DNA from: Elusimicrobiaceae bacterium
GTDB lineage: Bacteria; Elusimicrobiota; Elusimicrobia; Elusimicrobiales; Elusimicrobiaceae
DNA length: 64,000 nucleotides
Assembly (NCBI GenBank): GCA_017546175.1
Contig: JAFYXM010000002.1
Span: 1-64,000 of the forward strand
Reading direction: 5' to 3'
Made by a program: the position numbers and the translations under genes. The notes beneath the pieces were generated by a model that did not search any database, had not been told where the DNA came from, and saw nothing but the letters and a program-made list of their open reading frames with translations. Of this stretch, positions 35,239 to 43,420 are shown piece by piece. Each line of letters begins with the position of its first letter. Position 1 is the first letter of the stretch.

Positions 35239-35390
35239 GGCAAACCATTTTCCATATTTAAGTTTCTTGACTCCGCCTTGCCTGCGCCGTAGCTAGCACT
35301 ACTTGCCTTGGCAACTAGCGGAGCCAATAAATCATAAATCTGAAAAATCATGCTATGAACATTTGTTTTTTCGTCGGAGAGAGAATAAAA
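35239..35390 (+). repeat. Pilin upstream cassette, copy 1 (shared with 48575-48798)
   Basis: Blocks shared with the second pilin gene, in the same order: GCAAACCATTTTCC; CTTGCCTGCGCCGTA; TGCCTTGGCAACTAGC; AAATCTGAAAAATCATGCTA; and TTCGTCGGAGA. The middle block contains a hairpin GTAG (35289-35292) / CTAC (35299-35302) with loop CTAGCA, inside outer TTGCC/GGCAA and CTCCGC/GCGGAG arms. No gene is seen in this 286-base gap; the short minus-strand frame runs through these repeats. Confidence 0.75.
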
Positions 35391-35392
35391 GT

Positions 35393-35424
35393 TTGACAAA
35401 TCGTTTTTTTTTTTTTGCTACTAT
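35393..35424 (+). promoter_or_regulatory. Pilin promoter with 13-T tract in the spacer
   Basis: -35 TTGACA (35393-35398), a 20-bp spacer containing 13 consecutive T (35404-35416), and -10 TACTAT (35419-35424). The spacer is longer than the optimal 17 bp. Confidence 0.7.
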
Positions 35425-35465
35425 TTTTTCAGATGTAAAAACTAAATTTAAAAAGGAGAATAAAA

Positions 35466-35936
35466 ATGAAAAGAGGTTTTACTTTAATAGAACTTTTAGT
35501 AGTCGTGTTGATCATTGGTATATTGTCTTCGGTGGCACTGCCGCAATACCAAAAATCAGTGGACCGCGCCAAAGGAGTGGAAGCTTTGACGGCGGCCAAA
35601 GCTGTTGCTGATGCGGAGAATGTTTATTTTATGGCGAATGGAGTGTACGCACCAAGTATGGGCTATTCTTCGGCGCTTGATATAGAGGTTCCCGTGCTTA
35701 AAAATTGGGATATAAGCTCATCGGTCTCTCTTTGTTCTTGTGGTACTGTTGACGGCTGTCATACATCAGGGTGTTCTTTTTCTCTTGGTGCAGAAAGAAA
35801 GGATGTGGGGACTTCTGGTGTTGAGTATGGAACAAAGCTAGGCTATTTCTTAGAAAACGGACAAACCGTCTGCCGTTGTTGTATCGGTGAAAAATGCCAA
35901 AACTATTTTGGCGTGAAGAGTGGAGAGGAGTTTTAA
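35466..35936 (+). CDS. Type IV pilin-like protein (major-pilin-type N-terminus)
   Basis: 156 residues. A very short leader MKRG precedes the prepilin-peptidase motif G-FTLIELL with Glu5. The hydrophobic helix VVVLIIGILSSVALPQY follows, then a globular part with many Cys (CSCG, CHTSGC, CRCC, C) that may form disulfides. It should be processed by PilD and assembled in a pilus or pseudopilus; no assembly gene is in the window. The first 28 residues are nearly identical to the pilin at 48880 while the rest is different. An AAGGAG ribosome site precedes the ATG. Its stop lies 1 base from the convergent ruvC stop. Confidence 0.93.
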   Translation: MKRGFTLIELLVVVLIIGILSSVALPQYQKSVDRAKGVEALTAAKAVADAENVYFMANGVYAPSMGYSSALDIEVPVLKNWDISSSVSLCSCGTVDGCHTSGCSFSLGAERKDVGTSGVEYGTKLGYFLENGQTVCRCCIGEKCQNYFGVKSGEEF

Positions 35937-35937
35937 T

Positions 35938-36510
35938 CTATTTCCCGAACTTTTTTAACTGGGCGGCTTTGGCCGCCTTTATTTTTGCCAAAAAAGCGGC
36001 TTGCACATTTATTTGCTGATTTAAAGGGGCCGTTTTTTGATGACAAATGGCAATGGCCACCGCGTCGGCTACGTCATCGGGGGAGGGGGCTTTGTCTAAG
36101 TTTAAGGTCAGCTGTACCATGCGTTGCACTTGTTTTTTATCAGCCGCGCCCGATCCGCACAACTGCATTTTGACCCGTTTGGGGGGATAAAAAGAAATGT
36201 TTTTTCCTGCCTGTTCACAAGCCAATATAATTACCCCGCGCGTCATAACGGTATTAGCCATGGTAATAGCTCGCTTTAAAAAGAAGTTTTGCTCCATAGC
36301 CACTTGATCGGGTTTGTATTGGGCCAAGATTTTTTGCAATTCGCCATAGATATAATTTAAACGCACGGGTAAATCTTGCCCTGGCTCTGTATGAATCAGT
36401 CCGCACGCTACCAAACTCAGCTTGTTGCGCGGGTCGCGGCTGAGTACGGCCCAACCGGTGCGGTCCAAACCGGGGTCTATACCCAAAACGATAGAAGTTT
36501 TCTGATTCAT
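35938..36510 (-). CDS. ruvC: Holliday junction resolvase RuvC
   Basis: 190 residues. RNase H-fold endonuclease with acidic catalytic residues in GIDPGLDRTGWAV (Asp near 11), AMEQNFFLKRA (Glu near 72) and PSPDDVADAVAIAICH (Asp pair near 143-147). The C-terminus is extended by about 25 Lys/Ala-rich residues over the usual 165-175. It is separated from ruvAB by the inverted pilin cassette, although the three act together. Confidence 0.95.
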   Translation of the reverse strand: MNQKTSIVLGIDPGLDRTGWAVLSRDPRNKLSLVACGLIHTEPGQDLPVRLNYIYGELQKILAQYKPDQVAMEQNFFLKRAITMANTVMTRGVIILACEQAGKNISFYPPKRVKMQLCGSGAADKKQVQRMVQLTLNLDKAPSPDDVADAVAIAICHQKTAPLNQQINVQAAFLAKIKAAKAAQLKKFGK

Positions 36511-36540
36511 AAAATTGCGCTCTTATCGGCTCTTAAACAA

Positions 36541-36570
36541 ACCGCCCGTTTCCTTGCGGTCGCGGGCGGT
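36541..36570 (-). terminator. Hairpin downstream of yebC
   Basis: ACCGCCCG and CGGGCGGT arms with a 14-nt loop, followed on the minus strand by TTTGTTT. Probably a terminator or attenuator before ruvC. Confidence 0.6.
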
Positions 36571-36590
36571 GCTAAGTTGTTTAGTAAAAC

Positions 36591-37346
36591 TTATTTGTCC
36601 AATTTAGCCATAATATCGTCGGGGATATTATAGTTGGAATAGACGTTTTTGGTATCATCGTGATCGTCGAGTTCGTCCATCATCTTCATCAAAGATTCGG
36701 CCGTATGCTCGTCACTGATGTTCACTTCGGTATCGGGGAGCTTGGTCAGCTCAGCAGATTCCGGCGTGATGCCTTTGGCTTCAATGGCTTTTTTCACTTC
36801 GTCAAAAGAGGCATCGGGAGCGGTGAGCACTTCGTACACGTCACCTTCGGTGCGCACGTCTTCGGCGCCGGCTTCCAAGGCCAAGTCCATCAGTTCTTCT
36901 TCGCCGATGGCTTCTTTGTTAATGACGATTACGCCTTTGCTTTTGAACATATAAGACACACAACCGGACGTTCCGATAGAACCGCCGCGGCTGGTGAAAA
37001 TTTTGCGAATTTCGGCGAAGGTGCGGTTTTTATTATCGGTGGTACATTCCACGATAACGGCCGTAGAGCCCGGACCATAACCTTCGTAGGTGATTTCTTC
37101 GTAAGATACACCCGGCAACTGACCGGTACCTTTCATGATAGCACGTTTGACGTTGTCAGACGGCATATTGGCCGCGCGAGCATCGTCCATCGCTTTTCTC
37201 AAGCGGGGGTTTTGGTCGGGGTTGCCGCCGCTCATTTTGGCGGCGATGGTGATTTCTCTTAAAATTTTGGTAAATACTTTGCCTTTTTTGGCATCAACGA
37301 GGGCCTTTTTGTGTTTAATACCGGCCCAGTGCGAATGTCCACCCAT
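36591..37346 (-). CDS. YebC/TACO1 family protein
   Basis: 251 residues with the family start MGGHSHWAGIKHKKALVDAKKG (the usual motif is AGHSKWANI) and the conserved RLRKAMDDARAANMPSDNVKRAI and YEGYGPGSTAVIVE segments. Members act as transcriptional regulators or, as shown for TACO1 and YebC-type proteins, help ribosomes through difficult stretches such as polyproline. The neighbour ruvC is a widespread genomic companion. Confidence 0.95.
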   Translation of the reverse strand: MGGHSHWAGIKHKKALVDAKKGKVFTKILREITIAAKMSGGNPDQNPRLRKAMDDARAANMPSDNVKRAIMKGTGQLPGVSYEEITYEGYGPGSTAVIVECTTDNKNRTFAEIRKIFTSRGGSIGTSGCVSYMFKSKGVIVINKEAIGEEELMDLALEAGAEDVRTEGDVYEVLTAPDASFDEVKKAIEAKGITPESAELTKLPDTEVNISDEHTAESLMKMMDELDDHDDTKNVYSNYNIPDDIMAKLDK

Positions 37347-37424
37347 GGGTACGCTCCTTACTGCAAGATTAGATACTTTATTCTAGCAAATTTTCCGCTT
37401 TCAGAATAGGGGCGGGGAAAATGT

Positions 37425-37436
37425 TACAATCTTTTT
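37425..37436 (+). promoter_or_regulatory. -10 element 6 nt before the ATG (predicted leaderless start)
   Basis: TACAAT (37425-37430), CTTTTT, then ATG at 37437. No ribosome-binding sequence is in front of the ATG. Confidence 0.5.
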
Positions 37437-38147
37437 ATGAAAATAGCCGACGTTATTTTGCAGAAACTTCATGATTTGTCCGACCCGAAAACGGCCGCCG
37501 TACAGCTGCGTTTTTTTAAAACGGGTAAAGGGCAGTACGGTGAGGGGGACCGATTTTTAGGTGTTACTTTGCCACAGACAAGGCGCGTGGTGAAAGAGTT
37601 TTTTGCCTGCGCAGATTGGAAAGATTTGGAGAATTTATTTGCCTCTAAGTGGCACGAGGCGCGTGCGTGCGCGGTATTGATATCGGTGGAGAAGTTTGAA
37701 AAAGCGCAGACAGAACGGGAGCGCAAAGAGATTTTTGATTTTTATGTGGCGCATTTACCGCGGGCGAATAATTGGGATCTGATAGATATTTCCGCTTACA
37801 AAATAATAGGGGCATTTTTGGCGGATAAAAAGGATAGAAGTATTTTGTTTGTGTTGGCCCAAAGTGAAAACTTGTGGGAGCAGCGGGCCTCTATCGTCAG
37901 TACGATGTTTTTGGTCAAGCGCGGGGAATTCGGGCCGACGCTAAAACTGGCGGAGCAATTTTTCGCGCACGAGCATGATTTGATGCACAAGGCCACAGGG
38001 TGGCTTTTGCGCGAAGTGGGTAAAAAAGACGAGCGTATTTTACGTAAGTTTTTGGGTAAGCATGCCGCGCGTATGCCACGCACAATGCTACGCTACAGCA
38101 TTGAAAAACTGACTCCCGAGCAGAAAAAATTTTATATGGGGAAATAA
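37437..38147 (+). CDS. DNA alkylation repair protein (AlkD-like HEAT-repeat glycosylase)
   Basis: 236 residues made of helical HEAT-like repeats. It shows FFKTGKGQYGEGDRFLGVTLP (the family GxGD-FxGxxxP segment), HEARACAVLI, and NNWDLIDISAY, which places a Trp and Asp where AlkD uses Trp/Asp to hold the damaged base. AlkD enzymes remove cationic alkylated purines such as 3-methyladenine and 7-methylguanine. It is a single gene, with a predicted leaderless transcript, divergent from yebC. Confidence 0.9.
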   Translation: MKIADVILQKLHDLSDPKTAAVQLRFFKTGKGQYGEGDRFLGVTLPQTRRVVKEFFACADWKDLENLFASKWHEARACAVLISVEKFEKAQTERERKEIFDFYVAHLPRANNWDLIDISAYKIIGAFLADKKDRSILFVLAQSENLWEQRASIVSTMFLVKRGEFGPTLKLAEQFFAHEHDLMHKATGWLLREVGKKDERILRKFLGKHAARMPRTMLRYSIEKLTPEQKKFYMGK

Positions 38148-38152
38148 AAAAA

Positions 38153-38225
38153 TGCCCCGTGCGGGATTCGAACCCGAACCACCGGTTCCGAAGACCGGTA
38201 CTCTATCCAGTTGAGCTAACGGGGC
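38153..38225 (-). tRNA. tRNA-Arg (anticodon UCG)
   Basis: Minus-strand cloverleaf: acceptor GCCCCGT/ACGGGGC, D stem GCTC, anticodon stem CCGGT/ACCGG with loop CTTCGGA giving UCG, and T loop GGTTCGAATCC. Discriminator A; CCA not encoded. Confidence 0.95.
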
Positions 38226-38318
38226 GATAAAAGCAAAAAAATCACAAAAGAGCAAAAACAACCGCATTTATTTTAGCATTTTTTGCGCGCCCGTCACCGA
38301 GGCATTTTTAATTAGCAA

Positions 38319-38395
38319 GGACCTAGGAAAAAATAGGTCCAAATTTTTTTGAAAAAAATATTTTCTTACATTTCCATTTTTTGTATAAATTATGT
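38319..38395 (+). promoter_or_regulatory. Palindromic operator and leaderless promoter of the CpXC-cca operon
   Basis: A perfect inverted repeat GGACCTA (38319-38325) / TAGGTCC (38334-38340) with an 8-nt spacer matches the operator type found before the coiled-coil paralogues. A -10 TATAAA (38384-38389) lies 6 nt before the ATG, with a weak TTTTCT -35 at 17 bp. Confidence 0.6.
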
Positions 38396-39034
38396 ATGAG
38401 GTCGATTAAGTTAAACCAAACCCTGACTTGCCCCAACTGCGCTGAGCCTTTTGACGCGGAGCAGTGGACGTTCGTCAACGTTACCCCAAACCCCGAACTC
38501 AAAGACGCCGCCTTGGGAGGAGAACTTAACTTGTTCTGCTGCCCCCATTGCAGCACTTTCTTCCACGGCGAAAATGATTTTGTTTATTTAGACGAACAGG
38601 CAAGCTTGTTGATTTTCGTTTTCTCGGACAAAAATCAGCAAGATAAAAAGGAACTGCTTGCCAAAATGCAGCATGACTATGAACAGCTGCGTGACACCGT
38701 TTTTAAGCAGTTAAATCTGGACTTTGGACCAATGTGCGTGTTTGGTCTGGAGGAGCTTAAGGAGGTGGTAGAGAAAGAACAACAACGTACCGATGAGTCA
38801 GAAGCCATTGCAGCTGCCGCTGCCGCGCTGGGACTGAAAGTCGCGCGGCTTAAGCCCGAATGGGCGCGGGAACGGGGGTTCCCTTTGTACACGGCGGCTG
38901 GGACAGATGAAACGGCGGCTAGTTATGCCGGTTCTGCCCGCAAGGTGCTTAAGTCGGGACTGAAGAGCCCGTTGCTTAAACACTTTGCAGAAAAAATGGA
39001 AGGGGATGGCGCGAAAGCGCCCGAAGTATTATGA
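38396..39034 (+). CDS. CpXC-domain zinc-ribbon-like protein
   Basis: A 212-residue protein. The N-terminal domain (1 to about 130) has two CPxC motifs, TCPNCAEPF near residue 7 and CCPHCSTFF near 46, typical of the CpXC domain of unknown function, and probably binds zinc. An Ala-rich helix and a basic, Gly/Ser-rich tail follow. There is no signal peptide. The start at 38396 is chosen from the -10 spacing; the TTG at 38381 overlaps the promoter. Its stop overlaps the CCA-enzyme start (ATGA), hinting at a tRNA- or RNA-related role (inference). Confidence 0.82.
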   Translation: MRSIKLNQTLTCPNCAEPFDAEQWTFVNVTPNPELKDAALGGELNLFCCPHCSTFFHGENDFVYLDEQASLLIFVFSDKNQQDKKELLAKMQHDYEQLRDTVFKQLNLDFGPMCVFGLEELKEVVEKEQQRTDESEAIAAAAAALGLKVARLKPEWARERGFPLYTAAGTDETAASYAGSARKVLKSGLKSPLLKHFAEKMEGDGAKAPEVL

Positions 39035-40128
39035 TACCGAGAAAACATAAGGAATTGTTGCAAACCATCGGCCAATATGCCGATAAATTAGGACTGAAGG
39101 CTTGGGTAGTGGGAGGAGCTGTCCGAGACTTCTATTTAAAGAAGGACACGAAAGACATTGACCTCACGTTTGAAGGATCGCCGGAATCCGTTGCCGGATT
39201 TTGTGTGAGAATGTGGGGCGGGGAAAAGCATAAATTTTCCCAGTTCAATACCTACCGTGTAACTTTGGCAAACGGCTTGAAGCTGGACTTAGTACAAGCC
39301 CGTAAAGAACATTACGCCCGCCCGGGTGCTTTGCCACAGGTTACATTTTCCAACATTAAGGACGACTTATTCAGAAGGGATTTTACGGCCAATGCGTGGG
39401 CGCTGAGTATTTTGCCTAAAAATTTTGGCGCGTCTTATGATCCGTTCGGAGCGAAAAAGGCCATTGATAGCGGCGTCGTGAAAATTTTGCACGACAAGAG
39501 CTTTTCCGATGACCCGACACGTTTGTACCGTGCCGCTCGTTTTGCGGGCCGCTTTGGATGGACGATTGACCGGAAAACCTCCCAACTGATGAGCGATGCC
39601 TCCAGAGAGGAATATCCGTTTATTCTCTCTCGTGAACGTGTGAGACAAGAGTTCATCAAAATCTTGGAAGAAAAAAAACTGCCGGAAGTGTTTGCCATCT
39701 TGGAGCAATATGAATTGATGCCTTTTATTTATCCGGGCCTGAAATGGAACGATGCTATTTTAAAAGGCAAAAGCATAGAGGCCAAGCTGGGCATTTGTGC
39801 GTGCTTATTGGGAGCCAGCGGGCCGGAATTTTTGATCAGCTTGCACCTGCCCAAAGAGCTGACGCACGAACTGATCGGCGCGTGGAGCGTGGTGGACAGC
39901 CAAAAGTCTCCCATGGCGGCGCTGTCGCCTTTGCAAGAAAGCATTATCCGTGCCGTTTGCCCCGGCCTTAAACGTACGGCCTTACAACCGTGCTTTGTAA
40001 AAGGGCGCGAACTGCGCGATATGGGCCTGAGCGGACGGAAAATTTCGTCTGCGATGGAACGCTTTTGCAAATTGCAATGGGCCGGCCGCATCGTCAATCA
40101 CGATCAAGCTTTAAGTTTCTTGAAGTAG
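39031..40128 (+). CDS. tRNA nucleotidyltransferase / poly(A) polymerase family
   Basis: 365 residues. Class II nucleotidyltransferase with VVGGAVRDFYLKKDTKDIDLTFEG (catalytic DxD near 45-47), the B-motif RRDFTANAWALS, and RAARFAGRFGWTID. The tRNAs in this window do not encode a proper CCA end, so a CCA-adding enzyme is required; this is the likely one. The length is shorter than PcnB. It is translationally coupled to the CpXC gene and ends at a terminator. Confidence 0.9.
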   Translation: MIPRKHKELLQTIGQYADKLGLKAWVVGGAVRDFYLKKDTKDIDLTFEGSPESVAGFCVRMWGGEKHKFSQFNTYRVTLANGLKLDLVQARKEHYARPGALPQVTFSNIKDDLFRRDFTANAWALSILPKNFGASYDPFGAKKAIDSGVVKILHDKSFSDDPTRLYRAARFAGRFGWTIDRKTSQLMSDASREEYPFILSRERVRQEFIKILEEKKLPEVFAILEQYELMPFIYPGLKWNDAILKGKSIEAKLGICACLLGASGPEFLISLHLPKELTHELIGAWSVVDSQKSPMAALSPLQESIIRAVCPGLKRTALQPCFVKGRELRDMGLSGRKISSAMERFCKLQWAGRIVNHDQALSFLK

Positions 40129-40142
40129 ATTGAACTTGTATA

Positions 40143-40175
40143 AAAAACCCGCACTGATAAAGTGCGGGTTTTTTG
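40143..40175. terminator. Bidirectional terminator
   Basis: AAAAAACCCGCACT and AGTGCGGGTTTTTT between the convergent cca and DJ-1-like genes. Confidence 0.9.
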
Positions 40176-40192
40176 TATGAAAATCAACAAAA

Positions 40193-40738
40193 CTAGTTGT
40201 TTTCTTGATAATAAATATCCTCTTTGGTTGCTTTGACCGTTTCTTCACCGCAGAGCGCGCGCAAAATGGCAAAGGAAAAATCAAATGTGGCAGCCGCGCT
40301 TTTGGCGGTGATGATTTGGCCGTCTGTGACGGCGTAATCTTCATGGAAAGTACCGCCGAAATCTTCATTCATGGCCGTATAGCAAGTGTAATTTTTCCCT
40401 TGCAAAAGACCCGCACGGCCCAAAATGGTGGGGCTGGCGCAAATGGCGGCAATAAGTCTGTCCGAAGAAGAAAATTCTTTCAGCAAGTCCTGCACCCCTT
40501 GGCTGGCTTCTAACTCTTGCCATTGAGGACCACCGGGGAGAATGAGGGCGGCATAATTATCATCTTTAAAATCATCAAACGGTTTAAGCTCCGTACACAT
40601 CAGGCCAAAGCGCCCCGTAGCTTCCGCTCCGCGCAGACTATATATATCTACTTCCAGTCCGCCCCTGCGCAAAAGAGCAAAAGTGCCCACCGCTTCCATC
40701 TCTTCAAATCCGTTCGTTACAATCATACATACTTTCAT
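40193..40738 (-). CDS. DJ-1/PfpI family protein
   Basis: 181 residues of the DJ-1/ThiJ/PfpI superfamily. It has the N-terminal FEEMEAVGTFALLRRGG (conserved Glu) and the nucleophile elbow AAICASPTILGRAGLL with the reactive Cys near 103. It is closest in pattern to the YajL/DJ-1 branch, for which chaperone, glyoxalase-like or deglycase roles have been proposed. The actual activity is open. It lies directly downstream of the flippase gene (1 base gap). Confidence 0.9.
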   Translation of the reverse strand: MKVCMIVTNGFEEMEAVGTFALLRRGGLEVDIYSLRGAEATGRFGLMCTELKPFDDFKDDNYAALILPGGPQWQELEASQGVQDLLKEFSSSDRLIAAICASPTILGRAGLLQGKNYTCYTAMNEDFGGTFHEDYAVTDGQIITAKSAAATFDFSFAILRALCGEETVKATKEDIYYQENN

Positions 40739-40739
40739 A

Positions 40740-42185
40740 TCAGTTCCCCTTAGTTGTCTTTCTTCCGCGTATAATCAGCCACATTAGCAGCGGATATGCA
40801 CACAGCAAACCTACTTTAAATTCTAAGAGTTGCAGAGAATTTAAAACGGTGCCGGCATTGTGTACGGCATAGGCGATAGCGGCGGCTAAAAGGCCTATAA
40901 TCACCAGTTTCTTGTACTCATAAGGCAAAGGATATACCTTTTGCGTAAAACTAAATAAAGATATCGCCATAACCAAATAACTCAGTGCCACGGCCCAACC
41001 GGCCCCCACGATGCCCACATGCGGTACCAACAGTAAGTTGACGGTAATGCTGGTAGCTGCGCCCAAAAGGGTAATCCACATCAGCACTCGTGTTCGTTTG
41101 GTAATTACGGGGCCTACCATAAAATTGATATAAAGACCGTAGAAGAAATACCCCAGCAGTACCGGTGCAATAACGTTAAGTCCTCCCCAATACTGCGGTG
41201 CGATTAAATGGAAATTGCCAAAGATGTTGCTTTGGATAATGGTGGGCATTAAGAACACAAGCCCCAATAATACCCATGAGGCAAAAGCGGTAAAGAAAGT
41301 GAGTACTTTTGCAAAGAGGTCTTTAGCTTCTTTGTCTTTGGCATGGCTTAAGAAAAAGGGGCGCCATGCTTGGTCAAACATAGATACAATCAGCATCATA
41401 AATACACCGATTTTGAAGTTGGCCTGATAAATGCCTACGTCGGAAAGGCCTACCAGTTTTACCAAAATAGGTTTGTCTATTACGCTGACCAAAAGGCTCG
41501 CCAGCCCTGCCGGCACAAAGGGCCATGCAAATAAAAGCATTTGCTTTTGCAGGGAGAAATTAAAAGATACGGGGCCCGATTTCAGCTCATCCCACACCAC
41601 AGGGGAAAGCAAAAGTAAAGAGGCTAAAGAGGCAAAAATATTGGCCCAAAAAATAGATTCCACTCCCATTTTATAAACGGCAATAAACAAGACATTACAA
41701 AGCACATTCACGATGATAGAGGCCGTGCGTACCCCTGCAAAATACCACGCGCGTCGCTGAAGGCGAAGCTTGGTAAAAGGAATCATGTTTAACATATCCA
41801 AAAATAAAATAAACACGGCCAAACGGATCAAATTAACGTGCGCGGCTCCAATGCCGACCACAACGGCCAAAGGTTTGGAAAAAAGAAACATCATTCCGCC
41901 TAACACCGCTCCGTAAAGGAGCAATCCGTAAAAACAGTGTTGAAAGACTTCTTTTTTATTTTCGGCTTCGCTGGCAAAACGCAGATAACTTTGGTCCATG
42001 CCGAATAAAAACACCACATTCAGCAACGCAATAATGGCAAAAACCGTGGCGGCCACGCCGTATTCTGCGGTAGCTAAGTAGTAAGTATAAAAAGGAACTA
42101 AACAAAAGTTCAGCAGCCTTGCCACAACGGTGGAGGTGCCATATACTAAGGTTTCTTTTCCTAAACGAAGTATTGCTTTAGACAT
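40740..42185 (-). CDS. Polysaccharide/lipid-linked oligosaccharide flippase (Wzx/MATE-like)
   Basis: 481 residues with about 14 hydrophobic segments. The N-terminal KETLVYGTSTVVARLLNFCLVPFYTYYL is the classic start of the polysaccharide_synt family in the MOP superfamily. It should flip a lipid-linked glycan across the inner membrane for O-antigen, capsule or other surface polymer. The start is MSKAIL at 42185 (ATG) rather than the TTG two codons upstream. No polymerase is adjacent. Confidence 0.88.
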   Translation of the reverse strand: MSKAILRLGKETLVYGTSTVVARLLNFCLVPFYTYYLATAEYGVAATVFAIIALLNVVFLFGMDQSYLRFASEAENKKEVFQHCFYGLLLYGAVLGGMMFLFSKPLAVVVGIGAAHVNLIRLAVFILFLDMLNMIPFTKLRLQRRAWYFAGVRTASIIVNVLCNVLFIAVYKMGVESIFWANIFASLASLLLLSPVVWDELKSGPVSFNFSLQKQMLLFAWPFVPAGLASLLVSVIDKPILVKLVGLSDVGIYQANFKIGVFMMLIVSMFDQAWRPFFLSHAKDKEAKDLFAKVLTFFTAFASWVLLGLVFLMPTIIQSNIFGNFHLIAPQYWGGLNVIAPVLLGYFFYGLYINFMVGPVITKRTRVLMWITLLGAATSITVNLLLVPHVGIVGAGWAVALSYLVMAISLFSFTQKVYPLPYEYKKLVIIGLLAAAIAYAVHNAGTVLNSLQLLEFKVGLLCAYPLLMWLIIRGRKTTKGN

Positions 42186-42191
42186 ACGCAA

Positions 42192-42223
42192 AATACCCCG
42201 CCGCTTAATACGGCGGGGTTATT
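42192..42223 (-). terminator. Rho-independent terminator of the PNP gene
   Basis: AATACCCCGCCG with CGGCGGGGTTATT, loop CTTAATA. It lies between PNP and the flippase start. Confidence 0.75.
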
Positions 42224-42227
42224 CAGA

Positions 42228-43049
42228 CTAGATTTTGGGAAGAACAGTTTCCAATAAATCTTTAAATTTACCTTCAATTTTTTTGCTTTCGCTGATGGTT
42301 TGTTCATGAGAAAGCGGAGTCTTGGCAATGCCACAACCCATGTTGGTTACCCATGCAAGGCCGAGTACACGAATGCCACATTGGCGAGCGACCAATACTT
42401 CCGGCACTACACTCATGCCCACCACGGTGGCGCCCAATTTTTTGAAAGCTTTGATTTCGGACGGTGTTTCAAAATTCGGCCCTGTTACGGCAAAATAGCA
42501 ACCTTCTTTAGCGCTGATTTTGAGCTTTTTGGCAGCGTCCATAGTGGCTTTGCGCAATTTTTTGTCATACGCTTCGGAGAGGTCAAAGAACATCGGGCCA
42601 AATTCTTTTTCGTGGTTGCCGATTAAGGGATTGTTAGCCATGAAGTTAATATGGTCATTTAACACACAGACAGAGCCGGGTTTGAGCTTCATATCCAAAG
42701 AGCCTACCGCCGCAGACACTACCAGTTTTTCCACACCGAGCATAAACATTGTGCGGATAGAAATAGCCAAATCTTTCATCGGGTGTCCTTCGTAATAGTG
42801 GAAACGGCCCTGCATGACCATAATTTTTTTGCCTTTAAACGTACCGAAAATCAAATTACCCGTGTGCCCGGGAACAGTACTGCGCAAGAAACCGGGAATA
42901 TCGGCATAAGAAATGGTAATTTTCTTTTCCAGCGGCGGAATAGATCCTGCCAAACCGGAACCGGTGATGATCGCAATTTCCGGCTTAAAATTTTTAGTTT
43001 TCTTGTTGATATAAGCAACGGCTTTTTTGACTTGCTGAAGTTGGGTCAT
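42228..43049 (-). CDS. Purine nucleoside phosphorylase (inosine/guanosine type)
   Basis: 273 residues of the trimeric PNP family. It shows ITGSGLAGSIPP (phosphate loop) near 29, GFLRSTVPGHTGNLIFGTF, GRFHYYEGHPM, VSAAVGSL and GPNFETPSEIKAFKKLGATVVGMSVVPE. It splits purine nucleosides for salvage. It lies 11 bases downstream of the yraN stop, probably in one transcript with rnhB-yraN. Confidence 0.94.
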   Translation of the reverse strand: MTQLQQVKKAVAYINKKTKNFKPEIAIITGSGLAGSIPPLEKKITISYADIPGFLRSTVPGHTGNLIFGTFKGKKIMVMQGRFHYYEGHPMKDLAISIRTMFMLGVEKLVVSAAVGSLDMKLKPGSVCVLNDHINFMANNPLIGNHEKEFGPMFFDLSEAYDKKLRKATMDAAKKLKISAKEGCYFAVTGPNFETPSEIKAFKKLGATVVGMSVVPEVLVARQCGIRVLGLAWVTNMGCGIAKTPLSHEQTISESKKIEGKFKDLLETVLPKI

Positions 43050-43060
43050 ACGGCCTCCGT

Positions 43061-43420
43061 TTATAAATTGTACCGCTGAGGGATAAAAGCATCAGGTATA
43101 TGCGTTATTTCTTCACCCAGCAGACATATAGCATCAAATCTTATACTATCAAATTTGGGAGCATTTTCCTTAATATATAGGTGCGCGGTTTGTACTATTT
43201 TGTTTTGTTTGCTTTTGGTAATGGCCGCCACAGGCCCGCCAAAGGCGCTGCTATTGCGCTGTTTAACCTCGCAAAAAACCAAAGTTTTTTTGTCTAAGGA
43301 AATAATGTCTATTTCTCCACAGTTTTTGCGATAATTGCGCGCCAAAATTCGGTGCCCTTTATTTTTTAAAAAGGCAACGGCTTTATCTTCTGCCTCATAA
43401 CCGGATTGAGTGGTGTTCAT
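43061..43420 (-). CDS. YraN family (UPF0102) nuclease-like protein
   Basis: 119 residues. Restriction-endonuclease-like fold with the family pattern GYEAEDKAVAFLKNKGHRILARNYR, GEIDIISLDKKTLVFCEVK (D-x(n)-ExK) and ITKSKQNKIVQTAHLY. Its biological role in the family is poorly known. The start MNTTQSG at 43420 overlaps the rnhB stop by 4 bases; the longer frame runs into rnhB. Confidence 0.92.
   Translation of the reverse strand: MNTTQSGYEAEDKAVAFLKNKGHRILARNYRKNCGEIDIISLDKKTLVFCEVKQRNSSAFGGPVAAITKSKQNKIVQTAHLYIKENAPKFDSIRFDAICLLGEEITHIPDAFIPQRYNL

Noticed and set aside
35175-35399. 74-codon minus-strand frame directly upstream of ruvA
   Set aside because: It consists of the shared pilin upstream cassette read backwards; the second copy of the cassette does not preserve a frame.
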